The position numbers were made by a program, and so were the translations under genes. From DSYF01 sp041181065 (GTDB lineage Bacteria > Verrucomicrobiota > Verrucomicrobiia > Limisphaerales > DSYF01): a stretch of 64,000 bases of DNA. The stretch lies in the NCBI GenBank assembly GCA_041181065.1, contig JBEGQI010000022.1, positions 1 through 64,000 of the forward strand, read 5' to 3'. Shown here piece by piece: positions 25,984 through 34,795 of the stretch. Under the pieces are notes generated by a model that worked only from the letters and a program-made list of their open reading frames with translations, did no database searches and was not told where the DNA came from. Position 1 is the stretch's first letter; every line of letters begins with the position of its first letter.

Positions 25984-26741
25984 AGTGTTGAATTGCGTTT
26001 GAAGGATGCGTGCAAAAAGTCGCGGACTTCCGGCACCATGGAATTACGGATCTCCTCCGGCGTGCCGATGGCGTGGATGCGGCCTTCGAGGATGACGGCG
26101 ATGCGGTCGGCGATGCCGAAAGAAAGATCGCGGTCATGCGAGACGATGAGCGAAGTGACGCCGGAACGCTGGTTCAACTTGGCGATCTCCTCGCCGACGA
26201 TCACGGAGGATACCGGGTCCAGCTCGCTGGTCGGTTCATCGTAAAGGATGAGTTGCGGCTCGCTGACCAGCGCACGTGCGATGGCTGCGCGTTTCTTCAT
26301 GCCGCCGGAAAGTTCGCTGGGGAGCTTTTCCTCGGTGCCCTTGAGGCCGACGGCTTCGAGCTGTTCGGAAACCACGCGCGCGATTTCGTCCTCCGATTTG
26401 AGGGCGTGTTCGCTGAGATAGAGGCCGACATTCTCGCCGACGGTCAACGAGTTCAACAACGCGCCTGACTGAAACACCATCGCGCAATGATGCCGATCCA
26501 TCACGCCTTCGGCGGTGATGGGTTCGCCGCCGATGAAGATCTCGCCGGCGTCTGCGGGTTCGAGGCCGATGATGTGCCGCAGCAACACGCTCTTGCCGCT
26601 GCCGCTCGGGCCCATCAACACGAAGACCTCGCCGGGCTGCACCTCGAAATCCACGCCCTTGAGCACTTCCTGCCCGGCAAAAGATTTCTTCAAGCCGCGC
26701 ACGGCCACGCTGACTCCACGATGGTTGGCGTTGGTGCTCAT
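25980..26741 (-). CDS. MlaF-like ABC transporter ATP-binding protein
   Basis: 253 residues. Walker A GPSGSGKS (44-51), signature LSGGM (144-148), Walker B LILYDEP (164-170) and the switch His in LIVSHD are all present. KRAAIARALVSEPQLILYDE is close to the MlaF/Ttg2A group that energises MCE systems. It overlaps the permease gene by 4 bases upstream and the MCE gene by 4 bases downstream, indicating translational coupling. Confidence 0.92.
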   Translation of the reverse strand: MSTNANHRGVSVAVRGLKKSFAGQEVLKGVDFEVQPGEVFVLMGPSGSGKSVLLRHIIGLEPADAGEIFIGGEPITAEGVMDRHHCAMVFQSGALLNSLTVGENVGLYLSEHALKSEDEIARVVSEQLEAVGLKGTEEKLPSELSGGMKKRAAIARALVSEPQLILYDEPTSELDPVSSVIVGEEIAKLNQRSGVTSLIVSHDRDLSFGIADRIAVILEGRIHAIGTPEEIRNSMVPEVRDFLHASFKRNSTL

Positions 26742-27475
26742 TTCTGGAGAACGCGCGTGATGAGATAGTCAAACACCACGATCAACACGATCGAGTTGAC
26801 CACCGACTTTGTCACCGACCGGCCGATGCCGCGCGGGCCACCACGCGTGACGAGACCTTGATGACACGCCACCAAGGCGATGATGATGGAGAAACAGAAC
26901 CCTTTCACCACGCCGTGAATGACGTCGCCCAGTTCGACAACATTGCGCAAATCCTGGAAGAACACCTTGAACGCGATCTCGATCTGGTGGTTCGAGGCCG
27001 CCACCGTGCCGCCGCCGAGCCAGCCCACAAGGATAGCGAACGTCACCAGCATCGGCACGGCGATACCCATGGCTACAATGCGCGGCAGCACGAGGTAATG
27101 CACCGGGTTGATGTTCATCGTGCGCAACGCATCAATCTCCTGATACACGCGCATCGAGCCGATTTCTGCGGTCATGGCGGAGCCGATGCGGCCGGCGAGC
27201 AGCACACCCATCATGATGGGCGCCAGTTCGCGCGCGATGGAATAGCCGACCATCCCGCCGACGTAGCTGTGCAACCCTTGCTGGCAAAGGATGGGCCCGG
27301 TCTGGAGCGCGATGACCGCGCCGATGAAGAACGAGAGCACGCACACCATGAGCAGGCTGGCATTGCCGATTTCGAAGAGCTGCTCAAACACCTTGCGACG
27401 CTGGCGCCACGTCAGCGGCAGGGCCGCGAGCGTGCGCCAGAACAGAATCACAAGTTCGCCGATGTTTTGAAACAT
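26738..27475 (-). CDS. MlaE-like ABC transporter permease
   Basis: 245 residues. Five to six membrane helices with MlaE-family motifs: LSFFIGAVIALQTGPIL, IARELAPIMMGVLLAGRIG, AEIGSMRVYQEIDALRTM and LVLPRIVAMGIAVPML. It is the inner-membrane channel partner of the following ATPase and MCE protein. It lies 15 bases after the stop of the WPLY-repeat protein gene. Confidence 0.92.
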   Translation of the reverse strand: MFQNIGELVILFWRTLAALPLTWRQRRKVFEQLFEIGNASLLMVCVLSFFIGAVIALQTGPILCQQGLHSYVGGMVGYSIARELAPIMMGVLLAGRIGSAMTAEIGSMRVYQEIDALRTMNINPVHYLVLPRIVAMGIAVPMLVTFAILVGWLGGGTVAASNHQIEIAFKVFFQDLRNVVELGDVIHGVVKGFCFSIIIALVACHQGLVTRGGPRGIGRSVTKSVVNSIVLIVVFDYLITRVLQK

Positions 27476-27490
27476 GAGTGCGGGTCGGGT

Positions 27491-29119
27491 TCAACGTTTC
27501 CCGGCGGGAAGGTGCGTTAATTGGTGCGTGGAATCAACTGCCGCCGTGACTGCTGGCTTGGCCGATTTCACCGGCACGAAGAATAAACGCAGCGAAGTGC
27601 CGTCGGCGGTGCGCTTGTGTTGGAAGAGGCCGAGCAGGAAGGAGGTTTTACTGGAGCCGTCGCCTAGGGTTTGGTGGCGGTAGAGGTTCCACAGTAATGA
27701 CTGGCTCGTCGCGCTATTGGTGGCGTTCTTCTCGGAGCGCCAGAGGGACCAGAGCGGCGAGTAGTTGCGTTCGATGCTCTTGCCCTTGAGGACGGGTTCC
27801 AGCAGTGCGAGGGCTTGAAAGCGCGTGCTGCCGTCGAAATCTTTGCGGTAGGAGAACAGGGGCCATTGATCGACGCGGCGCGCGGCGTGGCCAGTTTTGG
27901 TGTTGGCCTCGTGGGTGTCGGAGTAGAGGAAGAGCAGGATGCGCGTGCGGTCGCGGTCGAGCGGGTCGGATTTGATGCGGCTGTATTTGTAGAGCGGCCA
28001 GAGGTAGAAGTCGCTTTCGAGCACGTCGCTGCGGGCGTTGCCGAACAACGGCCAGACGCGGGTGGAGGTCTTGCCTTCGCCGCGCGCATAGACGTAAACG
28101 GGCCAAAGGAAATCGGTCTCGCGATATTTCTTGGCGCGGTCGTCGGTGCGCGTGAGGCCAAAGGGCCAGCCGTAGGAGGTGGAATCGCGCAGGGGCGAAC
28201 GGTATTTGGTGTAGAACGGCAGCAGCGCAGAGAAGTGGCTGGCGTTAGTGGTGCCGATGTCGCGGGTTTCCTCGGACCAAATCGGCCACGCGATGAACGA
28301 TTTTTCGTAGCCGGGGATGGACTCGGGGTCGCCCCACATGTTGGTGCGCGTGGTGACGGCCTTGGTTTCGCGGCCGACGACGGGCCAGAGTTGCCAGCCG
28401 CGCAGACCTTCGCCGTAGCGGAGGTGGAAGAAGGGCGCGACGTAATTGTAGGTGGTGACGTCGCCGCGCCGGGCTTTCGCGTAACGATTGGCGAGGGAAA
28501 GGAATTCCTCGGCGCCAACGGACCCGAAACCGGGCTTGCGCTTGGTTTTGATGTAAAGCGGCCAGAGGGTGAAATTGATTTCGTCGCGGAAGAGGCGGTT
28601 CTTCAACGTGCCATGAAACGGGAAGAACGCGGTGTAGTTCTGGTTTGTGTCAACGGAACGTTGTTGGAAGTAGAACGGGAACAGGGTGAATTGATCTTTC
28701 GTCGCGCCTGATTGCAATCCGCCGCCGGAGAAGCTGAGGAGTTGCAGGAACTGGAGGCGGTATTCGAGGCCAAAACGGTCGTAAGTGATGATGGGGTAGA
28801 GAAAATCCAATTCTGCCGAATCCGTGCCCGCATCATGCGTGGACGAGAGCAACGGCGGGATGGCCCAAGTCTCTTGATTACCCGCTTCTTGATCGTAAAA
28901 AAATGGTCCGACAGACTCGGATTGAGTGCCGGGACGCAGCGTGAGCTGGTATTCGTCAAACAGGGGACCAGCGTCCAGTTCCGCGGCGGAAACAGGCGTT
29001 GTAAAGAGGTCACCCAAAGTTGTCAAAAGGGCTAAAAATACTAAAAAAAACGCAAGTTTCAGCCAGAACCGAAGTCCTGCCGTTCGCACTGAACCTAACG
29101 ATGAAAATAAACCTGACAT
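27491..29119 (-). CDS. Secreted WPLY-repeat protein of unknown function, first gene of the Mla-like operon
   Basis: 542 residues. ATG 29119 is preferred over a TTG at 29164 because it gives a signal peptide ending at PVSA-AE. About 16 short aromatic segments recur every 25-40 residues: FTLFPFYFQQRS, FTLWPLYIKTKRK, FIAWPIWSEE, FLWPVYVYARGE, TRVWPLFGNAR, FYLWPLYKYSRI and QWPLFSYRKD. Alternating aromatic/hydrophobic strands separated by charged loops suggest an outer-membrane beta-barrel. No known domain is recognised. Being 15 bases upstream of mlaE suggests a role in the same lipid-transport system, possibly as outer-membrane partner; this is an inference. Confidence 0.7.
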   Translation of the reverse strand: MSGLFSSLGSVRTAGLRFWLKLAFFLVFLALLTTLGDLFTTPVSAAELDAGPLFDEYQLTLRPGTQSESVGPFFYDQEAGNQETWAIPPLLSSTHDAGTDSAELDFLYPIITYDRFGLEYRLQFLQLLSFSGGGLQSGATKDQFTLFPFYFQQRSVDTNQNYTAFFPFHGTLKNRLFRDEINFTLWPLYIKTKRKPGFGSVGAEEFLSLANRYAKARRGDVTTYNYVAPFFHLRYGEGLRGWQLWPVVGRETKAVTTRTNMWGDPESIPGYEKSFIAWPIWSEETRDIGTTNASHFSALLPFYTKYRSPLRDSTSYGWPFGLTRTDDRAKKYRETDFLWPVYVYARGEGKTSTRVWPLFGNARSDVLESDFYLWPLYKYSRIKSDPLDRDRTRILLFLYSDTHEANTKTGHAARRVDQWPLFSYRKDFDGSTRFQALALLEPVLKGKSIERNYSPLWSLWRSEKNATNSATSQSLLWNLYRHQTLGDGSSKTSFLLGLFQHKRTADGTSLRLFFVPVKSAKPAVTAAVDSTHQLTHLPAGKR

Positions 29120-29259
29120 CAGAATCACGTTAACGATGTCGTTCCAGCCAAAGGCTGTGAACAAGTCACCGGGACACCATCATTGACATTAAAACGCCAC
29201 AGACTATTCTTTCACTACCTTGAGGTTTTTAACCTCGGTTCCTCCCAACCCAGTGCGGG

Positions 29260-32091
29260 TCACTCAGTGGCCCCACTGGGTTGATTCTTTACAACTTTAA
29301 ACTTCCGCATCAGCACGATGAGCAGTGCGGGCAAAAACGTCAGGCCCGCGAACATGCATACCGCCGTGCCGATGGCCATCACGAGTCCAAGACTTTGGAT
29401 GCCTTGATGCGCCGCCGGAATCAGACTGCCAAAACCGGCGATGGTGGTCAGGCCAGAAACCAACACGGCTTTGCCCGTGCTCTTGGCCAAGATGCCGGGA
29501 TTTTGTTCTTCTGCAAACCGGTTCAGGATGTGGATGCCGTTCGTCACGCCGATGCCGATGACGAGCGGCAACGTCATAATGTTTGCAGGATTGAACGGGA
29601 TGCCCGTCGCGCCCATCCAGCCGACCAGCCACAACGAGCCGATGCCCACTGGCAACAACGCCAGCACCACTGCCAGCGGACTGCGGAAATGCAGTAACAC
29701 CATCAGGGAAATCGCCGCAAGCGAATACCAGGCTGCTTCTTCATAACTTTCCTTGAGCAACGTGGTGTATTGGTAGAGTTGGACTGGGGTGCCAGTGGCG
29801 TTGGGGTCCACCTTGCGCATATCCTCGATGAACACGCGCTGATGTTCGCGGTCCCAGATGTCTGCCTTCGGATTCACCTGCAACATGATCATGCCGTGAT
29901 GGCCGATGAAGCGGTCGCGTAGGAACGCCGGCAAATCCTCGGCGCGTAAACGGTCATCCGCATCTTGTGTGCGCAACGCGTTGAATGTATCCCGGATGTC
30001 GCTGAACAAGGCTTGTTGATAGGCGGCGAGTTGCGACGCCTTGAACGACAGCGCCCGAGCATCGCCCGCGAGCATTTCCTTGCGGAGCGAGTCGATCGCG
30101 GTGCGGAGGGACATCACGGTCTTTGCCAGCGCCGGGTCATTCGTTCGCACTTCGTCCAGCACCGCGCCCATGTAGCCGTGCAACGAGTAAAGTGTGCGGC
30201 TCAACTCCGCGATGTTCACCGCATTGGTGTCCGGTGCGATGAAGTTAAGCGAGGCCACGTCGCCTTTGATCTCGCGGATGAGCGCGAGTTTTGTGGTCGG
30301 GTTCTGGCGCAGGAAACGCGTGATCGAATCCACGCTGGCGATGGAAGGCAGATTTGTCAGCGCGCCTTCCCAAGCGGCGGCTTGCTCCAGATTGGTCGCG
30401 ACGATCTGGCCGAAGATGATGGATTTGTCCGAGCTGCGCAGTTTGTCCACGGTCTGGACGGCTGGCAGCCCGCGGCTTTGCATGTGGAGCAAGTTGTAAT
30501 CGAAGAACACGCGGCTGGACAAAATCGCCGCCACCACACAGAGCGCTACCGAAACACCCATCGTGGTCCACGGCCGGTTCAACCACAATTGCTCGATGCG
30601 CGCGCGGTGATCGGTCTGATGAATCTGGTGGTCCAGCACGTTTTGCCGACCGCGCAGTAGCAACGCCGGGAGCAGCGTCATCATCGGCACGAGGCAGATG
30701 AGCAGGCCGCCACCGCAGATGACGCCCATTTCCTGGATGCCTTTGAAGCCGGTGAACGACATGGCAAGGAAGCCCGCCGCCGTTGTCATCGCGCCGGTGA
30801 AGATTCCTTTGCCGGTGAACACCATCGCCTTTTCCAGCGCCTGCGCCTCGGTCTTGCCGTGGCGCAACTCCTCTTCGTAACGCGTCACCAGATGCACGCC
30901 GAAGTCGATCGCCAGGCCCACCAGCATCGGCACGAACGTGATTGTCAGGATGTTCAAGTGGCCGATGGTTGCCGTTGCAAACGCCATCGTGTAGCCGAGA
31001 CCGATGACGAGGCAGAACGTCGCCTTCAACGGCCGGCCGGTCTCGTGATAGCCGTAAATGAAAATCAGCGCGCAGATGATCAATGACACCACGCTCGCCA
31101 CGGTCGTGTCCTTCTGCGATTGCAGCATCTCATCGAGTTCCAACACCGGCTCACCCGTGAAACCTACATTCACGCCCGGAACTTCCGCGCGGGTTTCCTC
31201 GATCAACGACCGCATCCGTTCGACGGCATCGCCGTTCAACTCGTCGGTCAGCGCGTGCGCATTCACCACGAACAAACCGTTCCTGCCGAAGGTCAGGTAA
31301 ATCGCCTGATCGGCTTCCGGCCCGGCATTGAACAAAGCGTTCAACCCCGGCGACGGCGCCCGGCCCGGACGTTGCAATGAAGCCGTCGCTTGCGACACGA
31401 TCCGCTCCAGGGCGGGCAAGGCGCCGACGAGCGAGCGGTTCTCGGCATTATCCTCGCGGCTCGCGGTCCGAATCTGGGTGTTCACCAGTTCGAACAGCCG
31501 CACGAGATTCGTCGCCTGCGTGAACTGATGGATGAACGGCCGATACTCGCCGAGCGTTTTCTTCAGCTCGCGCAAATCGCCTTCCTCGGCGAACAGCAAA
31601 GCCTTTGAACCCATCTTCGGCAGGTCGCCCTTGTAGAACACATTGACGAATAGGTTCGTTTCGAGGGTCTCCGTGCGCTGCGAATCCGAGTGAATGGCAT
31701 CGCGGAACCAGCCCAAGATCCGGCTGCCGCCCACCAGTTGGTTGGTCTCCGGATGCGCGGGGATGCGAATCGTCGCGGCCTCGAGCTTCGCCCCCAACCG
31801 TTCGACGAATTGACGGCTCTTCTCCGCATCGTCGCTCTCGATCACAGCCACGAGATCGTCCTGCTGTGTGAACTCCTCGCGCAGCTTCAGGAAGTTCTCA
31901 TGATACTTCTGGTTCCCGCCGACGAGGTCGTTGCGGTTCGTGCTGAACTGCAACCGATCAATCGTGAAGAAGACGCAGACGAAGAACAGCAGCAGTTGCG
32001 GCCAGATGAACAGGCGCGGGCGCGCGCAAACTGCCGCCGCGAGTTTCGCGAGCAGCCGGCCGAAGAAAGTTTCGCCTGAGAGCGCCTGCAC
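29260..32091 (-). CDS. MMPL/RND-family exporter (HpnN-like)
   Basis: 943 residues, GTG start. It has two homologous halves, each with one N-terminal helix, a large periplasmic loop and a cluster of helices. The first helix cluster carries ITFVPMLVGLAIDFGVHLVTRYEEE; the second carries MTLPLVIGIGVTNGIHILNRFAEE, the paired G-[IV]-D/N-x-G/I motifs of the MMPL/HpnN branch. HpnN proteins move hopanoids or other lipids to the outer membrane; the substrate here is not known, and no hopanoid genes are in the window. It lies upstream of the Mla-like operon, separated by about 140 bases, and 9 bases after the ybjQ-like gene. Confidence 0.85.
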   Translation of the reverse strand: MQALSGETFFGRLLAKLAAAVCARPRLFIWPQLLLFFVCVFFTIDRLQFSTNRNDLVGGNQKYHENFLKLREEFTQQDDLVAVIESDDAEKSRQFVERLGAKLEAATIRIPAHPETNQLVGGSRILGWFRDAIHSDSQRTETLETNLFVNVFYKGDLPKMGSKALLFAEEGDLRELKKTLGEYRPFIHQFTQATNLVRLFELVNTQIRTASREDNAENRSLVGALPALERIVSQATASLQRPGRAPSPGLNALFNAGPEADQAIYLTFGRNGLFVVNAHALTDELNGDAVERMRSLIEETRAEVPGVNVGFTGEPVLELDEMLQSQKDTTVASVVSLIICALIFIYGYHETGRPLKATFCLVIGLGYTMAFATATIGHLNILTITFVPMLVGLAIDFGVHLVTRYEEELRHGKTEAQALEKAMVFTGKGIFTGAMTTAAGFLAMSFTGFKGIQEMGVICGGGLLICLVPMMTLLPALLLRGRQNVLDHQIHQTDHRARIEQLWLNRPWTTMGVSVALCVVAAILSSRVFFDYNLLHMQSRGLPAVQTVDKLRSSDKSIIFGQIVATNLEQAAAWEGALTNLPSIASVDSITRFLRQNPTTKLALIREIKGDVASLNFIAPDTNAVNIAELSRTLYSLHGYMGAVLDEVRTNDPALAKTVMSLRTAIDSLRKEMLAGDARALSFKASQLAAYQQALFSDIRDTFNALRTQDADDRLRAEDLPAFLRDRFIGHHGMIMLQVNPKADIWDREHQRVFIEDMRKVDPNATGTPVQLYQYTTLLKESYEEAAWYSLAAISLMVLLHFRSPLAVVLALLPVGIGSLWLVGWMGATGIPFNPANIMTLPLVIGIGVTNGIHILNRFAEEQNPGILAKSTGKAVLVSGLTTIAGFGSLIPAAHQGIQSLGLVMAIGTAVCMFAGLTFLPALLIVLMRKFKVVKNQPSGATE

Positions 32092-32100
32092 TGTGTCGGG

Positions 32101-32439
32101 TTATTTGACGGGTTCCACGAACACGGCCGTGCCGTAGCACAACACTTCCGTGATGCCCGGCCCGATCTCGGTCGCGTCGTAGCGCACGCCGATGACGGCG
32201 TTCGCGCCGAGCTGACCGGCGTGGGCGAGCATTTGATTGAAGGTGTCCTCGCGCGCCCGTTCGCAGAGCGAGGTATAGAGCGTGATGTTTCCGCCGAACA
32301 CGGCTTGAAGATTGGCGCCGATGTTGCCGATGACGGACCGCGAACGCACGATGATGCCGCGCACGACGCCGAAATTGCGCGTCACGCGATAGCCGGGCAG
32401 CTCGAAGGCGGTGGTGGTCAGCGGATGGGTCTGGCTCAT
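32101..32439 (-). CDS. YbjQ/UPF0145 family protein
   Basis: 112 residues. The family pattern is clear: VRGIIVRSRSVIGNIGANLQ, YTSLCERAREDTFNQMLAHA and LGANAVIGVRYDA. The proteins form pentameric rings of unproven function (sometimes called heavy-metal-binding). It is 9 bases upstream of the exporter gene and probably co-transcribed. Confidence 0.85.
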   Translation of the reverse strand: MSQTHPLTTTAFELPGYRVTRNFGVVRGIIVRSRSVIGNIGANLQAVFGGNITLYTSLCERAREDTFNQMLAHAGQLGANAVIGVRYDATEIGPGITEVLCYGTAVFVEPVK

Positions 32440-32493
32440 ACGCGGAGCGATTCAACACGAAGGGCGAGGGCCGAAAAAGCGGAAACTCAATTC

Positions 32494-32573
32494 GTTCTTA
32501 ATCGTAATCTTACTCTTAATCTCACGGTGGAGAGGAAGGGATTAAGATTACGAGAAAGAGTAAGATTAAGAAC
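32494..32573. repeat. Imperfect inverted repeat between pilT-like and ybjQ-like genes
   Basis: Left arm 32494-32521 and right arm 32540-32573 are near reverse complements at their ends (GTTCTTAATC ... CTTAATC) and are both built from TTAATC, TTACTC and GTAATC blocks. The A/T-rich purine/pyrimidine strand asymmetry differs sharply from the GC-rich flanks. Likely a dispersed intergenic repeat; it would also fold as a hairpin in the transcript. Confidence 0.6.
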
Positions 32574-32584
32574 TCCAGCACCCG

Positions 32585-33646
32585 CTACGCCTTCTGCGGC
32601 ATGATGCGGTCGGGATGCCGCGCGCGGCTCACCGCGGTGTCGTAGGTGATGAGACACTTGCAGTAGAGGTCGTAGAGGCAATTGTCCATGAGCACCATGC
32701 CGTCCTTGCGGCCCATCTGCAGCGTGTTCTCCAACTGATGCAGCTGATTTTCGCGGATGAGATTTCGCACAGCACCATTCGCCACGAGCATCTCGTAGGC
32801 AAGCACACGCCGCGTCCGGTCCGCGGCTGGCAACAACTCTTGCGAGATGATTCCCTGCAACGCATTCGCGAGCTGCAAGATGATTTGCCGCTGCGCGCTG
32901 CCCTCGAACACGCCGATGATGCGCTCCAGCGCGAGCGAAACATTGGGCGAATGCATCGTGGCCAGAACAAGATGACCCGTTTCAGCGGCGGTGAGCGCGG
33001 TGGAAATCGCTTCGTAATCGCGCATCTCGCCCACGACGATGACGTCCGGGTCCTGCCGCAGAACGTGGATGAGCGCGCGGTTGAATGAGCGCACATCGGT
33101 CAACACCTCCTGTTGCACCACGATGGCGCGCTTGTTCTCGTGCACGAATTCAATCGGGTCCTCGATGGTTACGATCTTGCAGCGGCGCTCGGTGTTGATG
33201 AGGTCCACGAGGTAATTCAGCGTGGTCGTCTTGCCCGCGCCGGTGGGGCCAGTGATGAGCACGAGGCCGTTCGGCTTGCGCGCGAGTTCGTCGATGCGCT
33301 CAGGCAAACCTAACTCTTCGCGCGACGCGATGCGGTCGCCGCAAAAGCGGAAGCTCAACTCGGGATGGCCATTGCGCCGATAGACCGTGACCCGCACGCG
33401 TCCGGCGACGCTATGCAGCAGGGAGATGCACAACTCCCACTCCGCCTCGAATTTTTTCCGCTGTTGTTCGTTGAGCAGGCAATTCGTGATCTCGATGACT
33501 TCAGCCTCTGAAAGCGCGTCCTCATCCGCGAGGATGATCTCGCCGTTCACGCGATACGCCGGAGGCACGCCTGCGACGAGGTGCAGGTCCGACGCGTCGA
33601 AGTCGGCGGCAGCGGCGAGGAAGCAATCGAGTTTGTCTGAGTTCAT
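32585..33646 (-). CDS. PilT-like type IV pilus retraction ATPase
   Basis: 353 residues. Start ATG 33646 overlaps the upstream stop as ATGA. An N-terminal PAS-like domain (DASDLHLVAGVPPAYRVNGE) precedes the RecA-like ATPase: Walker A GPTGAGKT (133-140), Asp box TIEDPIEFVH, Walker B DPDVIVVGEMRD and His box TGHLVLATMHS. A standard PilT carries AIRNLIRE near the C terminus, and here GAVRNLIRENQLHQ is present. It powers pilus retraction. No other pilus gene is adjacent, apart from an unlinked prepilin near 61 kb. Confidence 0.92.
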   Translation of the reverse strand: MNSDKLDCFLAAAADFDASDLHLVAGVPPAYRVNGEIILADEDALSEAEVIEITNCLLNEQQRKKFEAEWELCISLLHSVAGRVRVTVYRRNGHPELSFRFCGDRIASREELGLPERIDELARKPNGLVLITGPTGAGKTTTLNYLVDLINTERRCKIVTIEDPIEFVHENKRAIVVQQEVLTDVRSFNRALIHVLRQDPDVIVVGEMRDYEAISTALTAAETGHLVLATMHSPNVSLALERIIGVFEGSAQRQIILQLANALQGIISQELLPAADRTRRVLAYEMLVANGAVRNLIRENQLHQLENTLQMGRKDGMVLMDNCLYDLYCKCLITYDTAVSRARHPDRIMPQKA

Positions 33647-34422
33647 CGTTGAAGGAGTTGGCGGATTGAGCCGCGCAGTCGCGACCACCAGCTGATGCGA
33701 CCAACGGAAACCAAAGCCGCGTGCACGTCATCGGAACGCGGATTCAATTCCTTCGCGCGCTTGAAAGAAGTGGTCGCTGGGCCCGCGAGCCCGAGCGCTT
33801 GCTGACAACGGCCCAGCTCCAGCCAAAGCAGGAAATGCCCTGCGTTCCACTCCAGCGCCTGTTGCGCGAGCTTCATCGCGACGGCGAATTGCTCGTAGTA
33901 ATAGCGCACGCGTGCCGCCAGCCACGCGATGACCCAATCGCCCGCCGCGAGCGACAGCGCTTTCTCGAAGCAGAAGTCCGCCCGCGTCTCGCGTCGCGCC
34001 AGCAACACATCGCCGCGCGCGAGCCAGATGTAGGGAGACTCGCCGCGCGCCTCGATGGCGGAGTCAGAAAAAGCGAGCGCGCCCTGAATGTCGCCGTCAC
34101 GCGCGAGGGCGACGGCTTTGGCCGCGAGCAGTTCAGCCTCGTTGGGGAATTTCTCCAGCGCCTTGTCGGCCCACAGCTTGGCTTCGCGAAATTCGCCGAG
34201 CTCAATGAGCATACGCACCTGGCCAGTCCACGCGGCGGCGCTGCGCGGATTAAACTCGAGCACCTTGGAAAAATAGCGGAGCGCGGACTCGAACTTCCCG
34301 TTCTCGAAAGCGGATTGAGCCTCGGCGAGAAAGTGCGCTTCGTCCGTGGTAGCCGCGTGCAGCGGTTCGACCGCTCGATCCTCGGAACCGTCCCCCAGCT
34401 CAAGATTTCCGAAGCGGCTCAT
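33643..34422 (-). CDS. TPR-repeat protein
   Basis: 259 residues. Four to five tetratricopeptide-like repeats cover about residues 28-235: AQSAFENGKFESALRYFSKV, GEFREAKLWADKALEKFPNE, and WLELGRCQQALGLAGPATTS. There is no signal peptide. The stop overlaps the PilT start (ATGA), so both are translated together, which suggests an accessory role in pilus or motility function. The C-terminal basic tail (WSRLRGSIRQLLQR) has no known motif. Confidence 0.8.
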   Translation of the reverse strand: MSRFGNLELGDGSEDRAVEPLHAATTDEAHFLAEAQSAFENGKFESALRYFSKVLEFNPRSAAAWTGQVRMLIELGEFREAKLWADKALEKFPNEAELLAAKAVALARDGDIQGALAFSDSAIEARGESPYIWLARGDVLLARRETRADFCFEKALSLAAGDWVIAWLAARVRYYYEQFAVAMKLAQQALEWNAGHFLLWLELGRCQQALGLAGPATTSFKRAKELNPRSDDVHAALVSVGRISWWSRLRGSIRQLLQR

Positions 34423-34440
34423 GACAACGTGATAGCAAGC

Positions 34441-34779
34441 TCATCCGGGCGTAACCAACGAATTCTTCGGCGGCAATGGCGCCTGCTGCCGCACCAGTTT
34501 CATCCGCGCCTTGCGCAGTTCGTCGGCGGACAACTCCCTGCGGGCGACCCGTTCCTTCGCGCGTGCGCGGGCGTGCATCCATTCACGCAGGAGCAGCAAT
34601 GTGCCGAGCAGGATCAGTCCGGCAAGGCCGGGCAGCGCGTAATGAAGAAACACATCCTCCGGCATCCGCGCGAGGATGACCGCTGCAATCAGGAGTGTGG
34701 GCAACACGACAAGGAACAAGCCGGCATTGCGCCCGCGTCCTTGCAGATTCTCAAACAAGCCTGCCCAGAATGGACTCAT
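34441..34779 (-). CDS. Small two-helix membrane protein
   Basis: 112 residues. Two hydrophobic segments (about 20-38 and 48-64) are followed by a strongly basic helical tail (ARARAKERVARRELSADELR), then PPKN near the end. No family was recognised. It lies 16 bases after the AAA+ gene stop and 18 bases before the TPR gene, so it belongs to the same minus-strand operon. Confidence 0.7.
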   Translation of the reverse strand: MSPFWAGLFENLQGRGRNAGLFLVVLPTLLIAAVILARMPEDVFLHYALPGLAGLILLGTLLLLREWMHARARAKERVARRELSADELRKARMKLVRQQAPLPPKNSLVTPG

Positions 34780-34795
34780 AACAACTCAAAGGGGT

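Noticed and set aside
25057..26244. 395-codon plus-strand open frame over the Mla-like genes
   Set aside because: It is the complement of well-supported MlaD/MlaF coding sequence.
29183..29210. TTGACA-N16-TATTCT plus-strand promoter-like pair
   Set aside because: It points into the 3' end of the exporter gene with no gene downstream on that strand. An antisense RNA is possible but unsupported.
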